DNA of 64,000 bases from Mycobacterium sp. GA-2829 (GTDB taxonomy: Bacteria; Actinomycetota; Actinomycetes; Mycobacteriales; Mycobacteriaceae). Positions 8,845-16,167 of this stretch are shown in pieces; position 1 is the first letter of the stretch; each line of letters begins with the position of its first letter. Location: contig NZ_LQIT01000003.1 in assembly GCF_001499965.1 (NCBI RefSeq), positions 100,986-164,985 on the forward strand, written 5' to 3'. The notes beneath the pieces were generated by a model, which saw only the letters and a list, made by a program, of their open reading frames with translations, was not told where the DNA came from and did no database searches. Position numbers and translations under genes: made by a program.

Positions 8845-10440
8845 GTGTCCAGCCCGACCACCGCCGCCACCCGCAGAACCGTCGGCGGCCACTCCGTCCG
8901 CTGGGACGAACGCCGCGCCGAGGACGCGTACGCCCGCGGACTCTGGGTGCGTACGACGCTGGCGGACGCGCTGCGTGAGGCCGCACGGGAGACGCCCGAC
9001 CGCATCGTGATCGTCGACGGCGACTGTCAGCTCACCTGCGCGGCGCTGCTCGATCAGGCCACCGCGCTCGCGCATGCGCTCACCGCACGACTGCCCGCGG
9101 GCGCGGTGGTGTCGTTCATGCTGCCGAACTGGCACGAGGCCGCCGTCGTCTACCTCGGTGCCACGCTGGCCGGGATGGTGGTCAACCCGATCCTTCCGTC
9201 ACTGCGCGACCACGAACTGCGCTTCCTGCTCGACGACGTGAACAGCCGGATCATCTTCGTCCCCGCACAGTTCCGCGGGCACGACTACGCCGCGATGCTG
9301 CACCGCGTCACCGAGGCGCTGGACCGTCCACCGCAGGTGGTCGTGGTCCGCGGCGCGGATGACACCACGTATTCGGACCTGTTCGACGCCCCGCCGGCCC
9401 CGCTGCGGAGCCCGGACCCCGACGAGGTCCGGATGGTGATGTACACCTCCGGCACCACCGGACGCCCCAAAGGCGTGCTCCACACGCACAATTCGATCCA
9501 CGCGTTGATCTCCCAGCTGCGCGAGCACTGGCTGGTGGAGCCCGGCGACGCCTTCCTGGTCCCGTCGCCGATCGCCCACATCGGCGGGTCGATCTACGCG
9601 TTCGAGTGTCCGCTGCTGCTCGGGACCACCGCGGTGCTGATGGAGCACTGGGACGGCGATGATGCCGTCGACCTGATCGCCGCGCAGTGCTGTACGCACA
9701 TGGCGGGCGCCACCCCGTTCCTCGAACAGCTGCTCGCCGCGGCAGAACGCGCCGATACCCGGTTGCCGAGCCTGAAGGTGTTCATCTGCGGCGGCGCGTC
9801 GGTCCCGCCGTCGTTGATCCGCCGCGCACGGACGTTCTTCGACCGGGCCGCCGTCAGCCGCGTCTACGGGTCGACGGAGGTGCCGGTGACCACCGTCGGC
9901 GCGCTCGACGACGCCGATCACGCCGCGGAGTCCGACGGCCGCCCCGGCATCGCCGAGGTCCGCCTCGTCGACGACGAGATCCGCGCCCGCGGCGCCCAGA
10001 TGCTGCTGGGCTACCTCCATCCCGAGGACGAGGCCGGATCCTTCGACGCGGACGGGTTCTTCCGCACCGGCGACCTGGCTCGCTGGGACGACGGACACCT
10101 CGTGGTCACCGGACGCGCGAAAGACCTCATCATCCGCAACGGGGAGAACATCTCTCCCAAGGAGATCGAGGATCTACTGGTCGGCGCGGCCGGGATCGCG
10201 GAGATCGCGGTGGTCGGCCTGCCCGACGAGCGCACCGGCGAGCGCGCCTGCGCGGTCATCGTGCCCACGTCGCCGCCCGGCCCCACGGTGGCGGACCTGG
10301 CGGCCGTGCTGCAGGCGCACGGGGTGGCGAAGTTCAAGATCCCCGAACACGTGGAGATCTGGGATGCGTTGCCGCGCAACGATGCCGGCAAAGTGCTCAA
10401 GCACCGGATCCGCGCGGTGCTGACCGGGAAGGAACACTGA
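8845..10440 (+). CDS. AMP-forming acyl-CoA ligase
   Basis: A 531-residue ANL-superfamily enzyme that activates a carboxylic acid to its CoA thioester through an acyl-adenylate. The ATP-binding loop is YTSGTTGRPKG (200-210). The hinge region GRAKDLIIRNGENISPKEIE and the C-terminal NDAGKVLKHR with the catalytic lysine are intact. The overall pattern is closest to cyclohexanecarboxylate- or medium-chain-type ligases, though the substrate is not certain. The GTG start lies five bases after the GntR gene, and the next gene begins one base after the stop, so it is part of the same operon. It would supply CoA esters for the divergent beta-oxidation genes. Confidence 0.9.
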   Translation: MSSPTTAATRRTVGGHSVRWDERRAEDAYARGLWVRTTLADALREAARETPDRIVIVDGDCQLTCAALLDQATALAHALTARLPAGAVVSFMLPNWHEAAVVYLGATLAGMVVNPILPSLRDHELRFLLDDVNSRIIFVPAQFRGHDYAAMLHRVTEALDRPPQVVVVRGADDTTYSDLFDAPPAPLRSPDPDEVRMVMYTSGTTGRPKGVLHTHNSIHALISQLREHWLVEPGDAFLVPSPIAHIGGSIYAFECPLLLGTTAVLMEHWDGDDAVDLIAAQCCTHMAGATPFLEQLLAAAERADTRLPSLKVFICGGASVPPSLIRRARTFFDRAAVSRVYGSTEVPVTTVGALDDADHAAESDGRPGIAEVRLVDDEIRARGAQMLLGYLHPEDEAGSFDADGFFRTGDLARWDDGHLVVTGRAKDLIIRNGENISPKEIEDLLVGAAGIAEIAVVGLPDERTGERACAVIVPTSPPGPTVADLAAVLQAHGVAKFKIPEHVEIWDALPRNDAGKVLKHRIRAVLTGKEH

Positions 10441-10441
10441 C

Positions 10442-11218
10442 ATGCAGGTCGCGATCGTCACAGGAGCGAGCAGCGGCATCGGATTCGGCTGCGCCACCAA
10501 ACTCGCCGAGGCCGGGATGGCGGTGCTGGGCACCGGACGCGACGAGGAGCGCCTCGCCGAACTGCGCGATGCGATCGGCGACCCGGACCGGGTGGCGACG
10601 CTGGCGGTCGACCTCACCGCCGACGATGCCCCGCAACGCGTTGTCGCCGCCGCGGTCGAACGGTGGGGCCACATCGACTATCTGGTCAACAACGCCGGGG
10701 TGGGTAGCCCGAAACCGCTGCACGAGACCGACGACGAATCCCTCGACTACTTCCTCGGATTGATGCTGCGCGCCCCCTTCCGGTTGGCCCGCGACGTGAT
10801 CCCGCACATGGGTCCGGGATCGGCGATCATCAACGTCACCTCGACCTTCGCCGTGGTGGGCGGGTTGCGCGGCGGGGCGTATTCGGCGGCCAAGGGTGGA
10901 CTCACCGCGCTGACCACCCACATCGCCTGTCAGTACGGGCCGCAGGGCATCCGCTGCAACGCCGTCGCCCCCGGGGTCACGTTGACCCCGATGGTCGCGC
11001 ACCGCCTCGAGGACGAACGGTTCCGCAAGATCAACACCGAGATGACGCCGTATCCGCGGCTCGGAAAGGTCGAGGACCTCGCGGCCACGGTGGCGTTCCT
11101 GTGCTCCGAGGGCGGCAGTTTCATCAACGGGCAGACCATCGTCGTCGACGGCGGGTGGAGTTCGACCAAGTACCTGTCGGACTTCGCTTTGACCTCGGAA
11201 TGGGTTGCGCGGCAGTGA
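10442..11218 (+). CDS. Short-chain dehydrogenase/reductase, FabG-like
   Basis: A 258-residue classical SDR with TGASSGIG (7-14), NNAG (83-86), Ser134, Tyr147 and Lys151 (YSAAK), the motif RCNAVAPG and the C-terminal INGQTIVVDGG. It is likely a 3-oxo/3-hydroxyacyl-CoA or alcohol dehydrogenase. It lies between two acyl-CoA ligase genes with one-base and overlapping junctions, which ties it to CoA-ester metabolism in this locus. The exact substrate is unknown. Confidence 0.88.
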   Translation: MQVAIVTGASSGIGFGCATKLAEAGMAVLGTGRDEERLAELRDAIGDPDRVATLAVDLTADDAPQRVVAAAVERWGHIDYLVNNAGVGSPKPLHETDDESLDYFLGLMLRAPFRLARDVIPHMGPGSAIINVTSTFAVVGGLRGGAYSAAKGGLTALTTHIACQYGPQGIRCNAVAPGVTLTPMVAHRLEDERFRKINTEMTPYPRLGKVEDLAATVAFLCSEGGSFINGQTIVVDGGWSSTKYLSDFALTSEWVARQ

Positions 11219-12675
11219 ATCTGTTCGCACTGCTCGACCAGGCCGCGGCACGGTACGCCGACCGGGGTGCGGTGTACGACGGTGAGCGACAAGTGTGTAC
11301 GTGGGCGGGCCTGCGCGACCGTGCGCTCCGGGTGGCGGGATCGCTGCGTTGCGCGCCGGGCACGCGGATCGCCGTCGCGTCGGAGAACCGTCCGGAGATC
11401 GTCGAGCTGATGTTCGGGGTGTGGGCGGCGGAGTGCGTCTACGTCCCGATCAACTACAAACTGCATCCGCGCGAGATGGTTGACATCCTCGACGATTCCG
11501 GCGCGGCCCGGGTATTCGCGTCCCCGAAGAGCGCCGCGCAGCTCGACGTCTCGGTGCCGGTGGAGACGATCGGCAGCGAATCCTACGAACGCCGATTCGC
11601 GGCGGAACCGGCGCCTCCGCCCCGGACGACGGATCCGGCCGCGCTGGCGTGGTTGTTCTACACCAGCGGCACCACGGGCCGATCGAAGGGGGCGATGCTG
11701 AGCCACCGCAACCTGATGGCGATGACGGTGGCCCACCTCGCGGATTTCGATGCGCCCGAACAGGATTGCAGTCTCATCCACGGGGCACCGATGTCCCACG
11801 GCTCGGGTCTGTACATCCCGCCGTACGTGCTGCGCGGCGCGCGGCAGGTGATTCCGGCGTCCGGGGCGTTCGACCCCGACGAGTTCCTCGACCTGTGCGA
11901 CCAGCATCCCGGGTGCAGCGCGTTCCTCGCCCCGACGATGGTGCAGCGGCTGGTGGCCACCGGCCGGCCTCCGCCGGCGAATCTGCGCACCGTGGTCTAC
12001 GGCGGCGGGCCGATGTACGTGGACAGCCTGAAGAAGGCGATGGCCGCGTTCGGTCCGGTCTTCGTCCAGCTCTACGGGCAGGGTGAAGCGCCGATGACGA
12101 TCACGGGCCTGCGCCGGCGCGACCACCTGGACGCGGATGACGTGGTCCTCGGGTCGGTGGGCTACGCCCGCTCGGGGGTGGACGTCGCGGTGGTCCGCGA
12201 GGACGGCACAGCCGCGGCCGTCGACGAGATCGGCGAGATCGTCTGCCGCGGCGACGTCGTGATGTCGGGCTACTGGAACAACCCCGACGCCACCGCGGCG
12301 ACGCTGCGCGACGGCTGGCTGCACACCGGGGACATGGGGTCGTTCGACGCGCGCGGCTACCTCACCCTGCGTGACCGGTCGAAGGACGTGGTGATCAGCG
12401 GCGGCAGCAACATCTATCCGCGCGAAGTCGAAGAGGTGCTCATCGAGCATCCCGAGGTGACCGAGGCGTGCGTGGTGGGCGCCCCCGACGCGGAGTGGGG
12501 TGAGGTGGTGGTCGCGTTCATCGTCGGCACCGCGGATCCGGCCGACCTCGACGCCCACCTGCTCACCCGCATCGCCCGGTTCAAGCGGCCCAAACGCTAC
12601 GAGTTCATCGACGAACTGCCGAAGAACAGCTACGGCAAGGTGCTCAAGCGGGCATTGCGGGAGCAGTTGGCCTGA
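11215..12675 (+). CDS. AMP-forming acyl-CoA ligase, second of the operon
   Basis: A 486-residue ANL-superfamily ligase. The GTG at 11215 overlaps the SDR stop (GTGA), and the family alignment begins at MNLFALLDQAAARYADR. It has the ATP loop FYTSGTTGRSKG (148-159), the motif GYWNNPDATAATLRDGWLHTGD, and the C-terminal PKNSYGKVLKR with the catalytic lysine. It is shorter than many FadD proteins and resembles long-chain or aryl-acid ligases. Two different ligases in one operon suggest two carboxylated intermediates, or a substrate and a side-chain product. A 49-bp palindrome follows the gene. Confidence 0.9.
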   Translation: MNLFALLDQAAARYADRGAVYDGERQVCTWAGLRDRALRVAGSLRCAPGTRIAVASENRPEIVELMFGVWAAECVYVPINYKLHPREMVDILDDSGAARVFASPKSAAQLDVSVPVETIGSESYERRFAAEPAPPPRTTDPAALAWLFYTSGTTGRSKGAMLSHRNLMAMTVAHLADFDAPEQDCSLIHGAPMSHGSGLYIPPYVLRGARQVIPASGAFDPDEFLDLCDQHPGCSAFLAPTMVQRLVATGRPPPANLRTVVYGGGPMYVDSLKKAMAAFGPVFVQLYGQGEAPMTITGLRRRDHLDADDVVLGSVGYARSGVDVAVVREDGTAAAVDEIGEIVCRGDVVMSGYWNNPDATAATLRDGWLHTGDMGSFDARGYLTLRDRSKDVVISGGSNIYPREVEEVLIEHPEVTEACVVGAPDAEWGEVVVAFIVGTADPADLDAHLLTRIARFKRPKRYEFIDELPKNSYGKVLKRALREQLA

Positions 12676-12683
12676 GTCGCCGC

Positions 12684-12732
12684 GATTTCGGCGCGCTCAT
12701 CGACGCTGAGCGTACGAAAGCGCGCTTAAATC
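12684..12732. repeat. 49-bp palindromic element, copy B
   Basis: It begins GATTTCGGCGCGCT and ends GCGCGCTTAAATC, arms complementary at 12 of the outer 14 positions, with a central GCTGAGCGTACG. Length and ends match copies A (4012) and C (62035). It sits eight bases after the second acyl-CoA ligase, at the 3' end of the plus-strand catabolic operon, so it may act as a transcript end or as an insulating structure. Confidence 0.65.
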
Positions 12733-12779
12733 ACCTTCCTGCGGGGTTTCGAATTTGATCAAGTGGCCATGCTCAATGC

Positions 12780-13427
12780 ATGAAGGTTGTCATCGCAGGC
12801 GGACACGGCAAGATCGCACAGCACCTCGAACGCAAGCTGACGCAGCGAGGTGACACCGCGGTCGGCCTGATCCGCAACCCCGACCACGCCTCCGATCTGA
12901 CCGCCATCGGCACGGAGCCCCTGGTGATCGACCTCGAGAAGGCCGCCGTCACCGAGGTGACCGACGCCGTCCGCGGCGCGGACGCGGTCGTCTTCGCCGC
13001 CGGCGCCGGTCCCGGCAGTGGTGCCGCGCGCAAGGAGTCCGTCGACCGCGACGCGGCGATCCTGCTCGCCGACGCCGCCGAGGCCGCGGGCGTGCGTCGC
13101 TACGTGCTCGTGTCGTCGATGGGCGCCGACACCGAGCGCGCCGACCAGTCCGACGATCCGGTGTTCGCGGCATACCTGCGCGCGAAGGCCGACGCCGACG
13201 CCAACGTGAGCGCCCGCGACGCCATCGACGCGACGATCATCCGACCGGGCAAGCTCACCGACGACGCGGGCACCGGCAGAGTGAAGATCGCCGACTCGAC
13301 GGGCTACGGGGAGATCCCCCGCGAGGACGTCGCCGCGGTCATCGTCGCGGCGCTCGACAACGCCGCCGCCGCGGGCCGCACGGTCGAGCTGATCGGCGGG
13401 GACACCCCGGTCGCCGAGGCGTTCTGA
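12780..13427 (+). CDS. NAD(P)-binding Rossmann protein, atypical SDR (YwnB/NmrA-like)
   Basis: A 215-residue protein with an N-terminal dinucleotide motif GGHGKIAQHL (7-16) and the NAD(P)H-binding domain pattern GADAVVFAAGAG, RRYVLVSSMGAD, then ATIIRPGKLTDD. These are features of atypical SDRs related to NmrA, YwnB and biliverdin-reductase-like proteins, which may be reductases or redox sensors. The classical YxxxK site is absent. It is a single gene, convergent with the DapB-like gene, and a 55-bp palindrome lies between the two. Function is not assigned. Confidence 0.82.
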   Translation: MKVVIAGGHGKIAQHLERKLTQRGDTAVGLIRNPDHASDLTAIGTEPLVIDLEKAAVTEVTDAVRGADAVVFAAGAGPGSGAARKESVDRDAAILLADAAEAAGVRRYVLVSSMGADTERADQSDDPVFAAYLRAKADADANVSARDAIDATIIRPGKLTDDAGTGRVKIADSTGYGEIPREDVAAVIVAALDNAAAAGRTVELIGGDTPVAEAF

Positions 13428-13434
13428 CCGCGTC

Positions 13435-13489
13435 GAAATCAGGGTTGTGGCACGCGTTCGGAGTGAGAGCGTGCGCGAAGTCTGATCTC
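13435..13489. repeat. 55-bp palindromic element, copy 1
   Basis: An imperfect inverted repeat with arms GAAATCAG and CTGATCTC at the ends and GCACGC/GCGTGC nearer the loop. It sits between two convergent genes. A second 55-bp copy with the same core (TCAGGGTTGT, CACGCGTT, AGCGTGCGC) is at 19713-19767, again between convergent genes. It probably works as a two-way terminator or is a small non-autonomous repeat. Confidence 0.65.
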
Positions 13490-13500
13490 GCCGCGCTGGC

Positions 13501-14574
13501 TCACCACATCAGCCCGCGAACCAGTTCCACCTGCGGGATGTCCGCCGCCTGGACAAGGCCGCTCGGCGCTCGGCACACCCAGTCGATCGCGTTGACCGCG
13601 CGCGCCGCGGTCGACAGGCAGCCCGCGTCGGTGACGTCGAGCAGCGGGTGCGAGAGATGGGTGTCGGTCTCGACGCGCGGCTCGCCCTCGACGACGACGC
13701 GATGCACGCCGAGGTGGTCGCCGGGCGGGTACGCCCAGTCCGGCGCCGCGGCGGCGGTCAGCCGGGTCACGTGTTCGACGGTGATGATCGGCACCCCGTC
13801 CCGCACCCCTTCGGCGGCGAAGCGGACCGCGGCCATCTGACCGGGCTCGATGGTCGCCATGATGCATTCGATCCGCTGCTCGGTGTACCAGGGTTCGCAG
13901 CGCTGACGCACCTCGTCGAGGTCGACCCCAAGCCGGTCGGCGATGTTGCGGACCAGGCCACCGAACATCAGCGTGACCACCCCGGGCTGCAGCAGCGGCG
14001 GTGGTTCGTCGGCGGCGGTCAGCCCGAAGCCCATCGACGTACCCGTGAACTCGAAGTCGTCGTAGTTGGCGTAGTCGAAGATCTCCTGCACCAGAACCGA
14101 TCTCGCCCGCGTGACCAGGCTGAGCGCGGAGTACACCGCGGTGTCGCCCGAATAGCCGGGATCGATGCCGTTGACATACAGGGTGGAATCGCCTGCCTTG
14201 CAGGCGGTCTCGAGCGGTCCGCGTAGCCATTCGTCCGCATGCTGCGGGGTCACCAGCCACACCAGCGATGTGCCGACCACGTTGATCCCCGCGGCGAGGT
14301 AGGTGGCGATGTCCTCCACGGCCTCCAGCGGCCGGGTCTCGCCGAGTGCGGTGTACACGACGCAGTCGGGTTCGAGCGCGATGAGGGCGTCGACATCACC
14401 GGTGGCCAGGATGCCCGTCGGCGTGGGCAGCCCGCACAGGTCCGCCGCGTCCCGCCCGATCTTGTCCGGTCCCGACGCGTGCACGCCGACCAGTTCCAGA
14501 TCCGGGCGCCCGATCACCGCAGCCAGGGAGTGCCGCCCCACGTTGCCCGTGCCGACCTGAACGACTCGCCGCAT
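13501..14574 (-). CDS. NAD(P)-dependent DapB-like dehydrogenase (amino acid/diaminopentanoate dehydrogenase family)
   Basis: A 357-residue protein. It begins MRRVVQVGTGNVGRHSL with the cofactor-binding GTGNVG (8-13), followed by the dihydrodipicolinate reductase-like pattern ELVGVHASGPDKIGRDAADLCG and later GTSLVWL, NGIDPGYSGD and FDYANYDDFEFTGT. This family is common in mycobacteria and is annotated as NAD(P)H-dependent amine or 2,4-diaminopentanoate dehydrogenase-like; real substrates are mostly unknown. The ATG at 14574 was chosen because homology starts there. The gene is divergent from a tetR gene, with a TGACT-N2-AGTCA operator in the 91-base gap, so it is probably regulated by that TetR protein. 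Confidence 0.8.
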   Translation of the reverse strand: MRRVVQVGTGNVGRHSLAAVIGRPDLELVGVHASGPDKIGRDAADLCGLPTPTGILATGDVDALIALEPDCVVYTALGETRPLEAVEDIATYLAAGINVVGTSLVWLVTPQHADEWLRGPLETACKAGDSTLYVNGIDPGYSGDTAVYSALSLVTRARSVLVQEIFDYANYDDFEFTGTSMGFGLTAADEPPPLLQPGVVTLMFGGLVRNIADRLGVDLDEVRQRCEPWYTEQRIECIMATIEPGQMAAVRFAAEGVRDGVPIITVEHVTRLTAAAAPDWAYPPGDHLGVHRVVVEGEPRVETDTHLSHPLLDVTDAGCLSTAARAVNAIDWVCRAPSGLVQAADIPQVELVRGLMW

Positions 14575-14603
14575 TCCCGCTCCGTCTCCTGACTCGATCA
14601 CGC

Positions 14604-14615
14604 TGACTGCAGTCA
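14604..14615. promoter_or_regulatory. Candidate TetR operator, site 1
   Basis: A perfect 12-bp palindrome TGACTGCAGTCA lies in the divergent gap between the DapB-like gene (30 bases away) and the tetR gene (51 bases away). The same half sites, TGACT and AGTCA with a two-base spacer, recur at 15269-15280 before the membrane-protein operon. Position and symmetry suit autorepression by the adjacent TetR protein. Confidence 0.55.
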
Positions 14616-14665
14616 ACACGACGGGCACGGTGACGGGGTGCGAATCCGGCGTTTAAGGTCGAGGC

Positions 14666-15271
14666 ATGGCAGTGGCGAACCAACCGTCGGCACGGGAGAC
14701 CAAACGCCTGCAGACCCGTGAGCGCCTCATGGGGGCGGCGATCGCCGAGTTCAAACGGGCGGGGATGGCCGAGGCCGAGGTCTCCGCCATCGTGGCCGCG
14801 GCCGGAGTCGCCCACGGCACCTTCTTCTTTCACTTCCCCACCAAGGAACACGTGCTGCTCGAGCTGGAGCGCCGCGAGGAACACCGGATAGCGAAACAGC
14901 TCGTGCGGTTCGCCGACCGCGAGGACGATCTTCGCGCGAACCTGCAGGAGGCGGTCCGCCTGGTCCTCGGCCTGGAGCGGCGCCTCGGCGCTGTGCTGTT
15001 CAAAGACTTTCTCGCGCTGCACTTCTCCCAGACCCGGCCGCCCGCGGCGGCGGATATGGAACATCCGGTGATCGAGGCGGTCACGCGGCAGATCGAGCGG
15101 GCCAAGGAGCGGGGTGCGGTGGATCCCGCCGTGAACTCGTTCAACAGCGCGGTGTTCTTCCTCCTCGGGCTCTACGCGCTGCTGACCACGACGCACGGAT
15201 GGCCGAATCAGGGCGAGATGCTCGACGACTACGTGGCGACGACGATGCGCGGCGTCGCACCAAACCGTTGA
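14666..15271 (+). CDS. TetR-family transcriptional regulator
   Basis: A 201-residue regulator. The N-terminal helix-turn-helix (about 15-65) contains RERLMGAAIAEFKRAGMAEAEVSAIVAAAGVAHGTFFFHFPTKEHVL (read as separate helices), with FFHF in the place of the usual YYHF. The C-terminal helical ligand domain is unlike well-known subfamilies. It is divergent from the DapB-like gene and directly precedes the membrane-protein operon in the same direction. Matching 12-bp sites at 14604 and 15269 suggest it controls itself, the dehydrogenase and the downstream operon. Confidence 0.9.
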   Translation: MAVANQPSARETKRLQTRERLMGAAIAEFKRAGMAEAEVSAIVAAAGVAHGTFFFHFPTKEHVLLELERREEHRIAKQLVRFADREDDLRANLQEAVRLVLGLERRLGAVLFKDFLALHFSQTRPPAAADMEHPVIEAVTRQIERAKERGAVDPAVNSFNSAVFFLLGLYALLTTTHGWPNQGEMLDDYVATTMRGVAPNR

Positions 15272-15280
15272 CTTGAGTCA
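15269..15280. promoter_or_regulatory. Candidate TetR operator, site 2
   Basis: TGACTTGAGTCA has the same TGACT and AGTCA half sites as the perfect palindrome at 14604. It overlaps the tetR stop codon and lies 45 bases before the first membrane-protein gene, where an operator for that operon would be expected. Confidence 0.55.
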
Positions 15281-15324
15281 GTGAACCTGCCACGCTCGGG
15301 TCCGGGCAAACGGTAGGAGGCGGC

Positions 15325-16020
15325 GTGGATCTGCCGATGGCACAGCGCACCGGCAGCGGTCTGGACGAGCACCTGGAGCGGTCGCGGCTGGCACAGCGCC
15401 AGGCCGACAAATGGCTGACCTCGGGCAGTGTGCTGATCGGCACCGCCGCGCTCGGCATCTTCGGGCTCCCGCTGTTCCTGCGCGGTGTGTGGCTGCTGCG
15501 GCAGGCGCAGCGCGACGGGCTCACGGTCCGCCCGATGCTCGTCACCCTGCTCGGCTACCTCGTCATCGTCGACGCAGCCATCAACATCTTCGGCTGGGCG
15601 CTCGACCTGGTCGCCCACCACACGCTGCTGGCCCGGGTGCTGCTCAACGGCTGGGGCGCCATGTTCGACGCCGGCTACTTCTGGCACTACAACGAACTGT
15701 GGGTGGGCGGCGCCGCCGGTCCGGGCGAGAAGGCCCTCGAGGTCGGCCTGATCCTCACCGTCTTCACGATGCGCATCGCCGCGGCGATCGGCTTCCTGCA
15801 GATGAAGCGGTGGGGGCATCAGTGGATGGTCGTCACCTGCTGGATGGGCATCGTCATCTGGTGCACGTACGTGTTCAACATGACGATGTTCGCCGACGTC
15901 CGCTACGCCGGGGTGGTCTTCCCCGTCATCGGCTGGTGGATCTACGACATCTTCTACATCACGCCGTTCCTCGCGATCCCCTACCTGCACTCGGTCAACC
16001 GGGAGATCTTCTCCGACTGA
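15325..16020 (+). CDS. Polytopic membrane protein of unknown family, paralogue 1
   Basis: A 231-residue protein with five or six hydrophobic spans (about 33-58, 70-97, possibly 105-121, 138-160, 166-190 and 195-220). I do not recognise the family. Residues shared with its paralogue at 18615 include His99 (HTL-x2-RVL), Asp115 and His121-Asn123-Glu124 in FDAGYFWHYNE, His165 in MKRWGHQWMVVTCW, and His222 in the C-terminal YLH-x-VNREIFSD. Conserved His, Asp and Glu near membrane faces could bind a metal or haem. The GTG start has AGGAGG upstream. It heads an operon with NorQ/NorD-like activation genes, which suggests it is part of a membrane metalloenzyme. This is inference. Confidence 0.85.
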   Translation: MDLPMAQRTGSGLDEHLERSRLAQRQADKWLTSGSVLIGTAALGIFGLPLFLRGVWLLRQAQRDGLTVRPMLVTLLGYLVIVDAAINIFGWALDLVAHHTLLARVLLNGWGAMFDAGYFWHYNELWVGGAAGPGEKALEVGLILTVFTMRIAAAIGFLQMKRWGHQWMVVTCWMGIVIWCTYVFNMTMFADVRYAGVVFPVIGWWIYDIFYITPFLAIPYLHSVNREIFSD

Positions 16021-16059
16021 CTCACCTGGGCGACAACAGACTTCGACAGAAGGGATGAG

Positions 16060-16164
16060 ATGGACTGGATCTGGGAGATACTCCGCTACGTCGCGGCGTG
16101 GGGCGGGACGGGTCTGATCATCTGGTTCTGGTACTGGATGTTCAGCAACATCGGCACGTTCTGA
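16060..16164 (+). CDS. 34-residue single-span micropeptide
   Basis: A short gene with a strong ribosome site (AGAAGG, six bases before the ATG). It encodes MDWIWEILRYVAAWGGTG followed by LIIWFWYWMFSNIGTF: one very hydrophobic span with six tryptophans. It sits between the first membrane protein and the VWA gene, three bases before the latter. A second small span protein occupies the matching position before the other paralogue, so each polytopic protein may have a small partner subunit, as small subunits of respiratory complexes do. Confidence 0.7.
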   Translation: MDWIWEILRYVAAWGGTGLIIWFWYWMFSNIGTF

Positions 16165-16167
16165 CCC

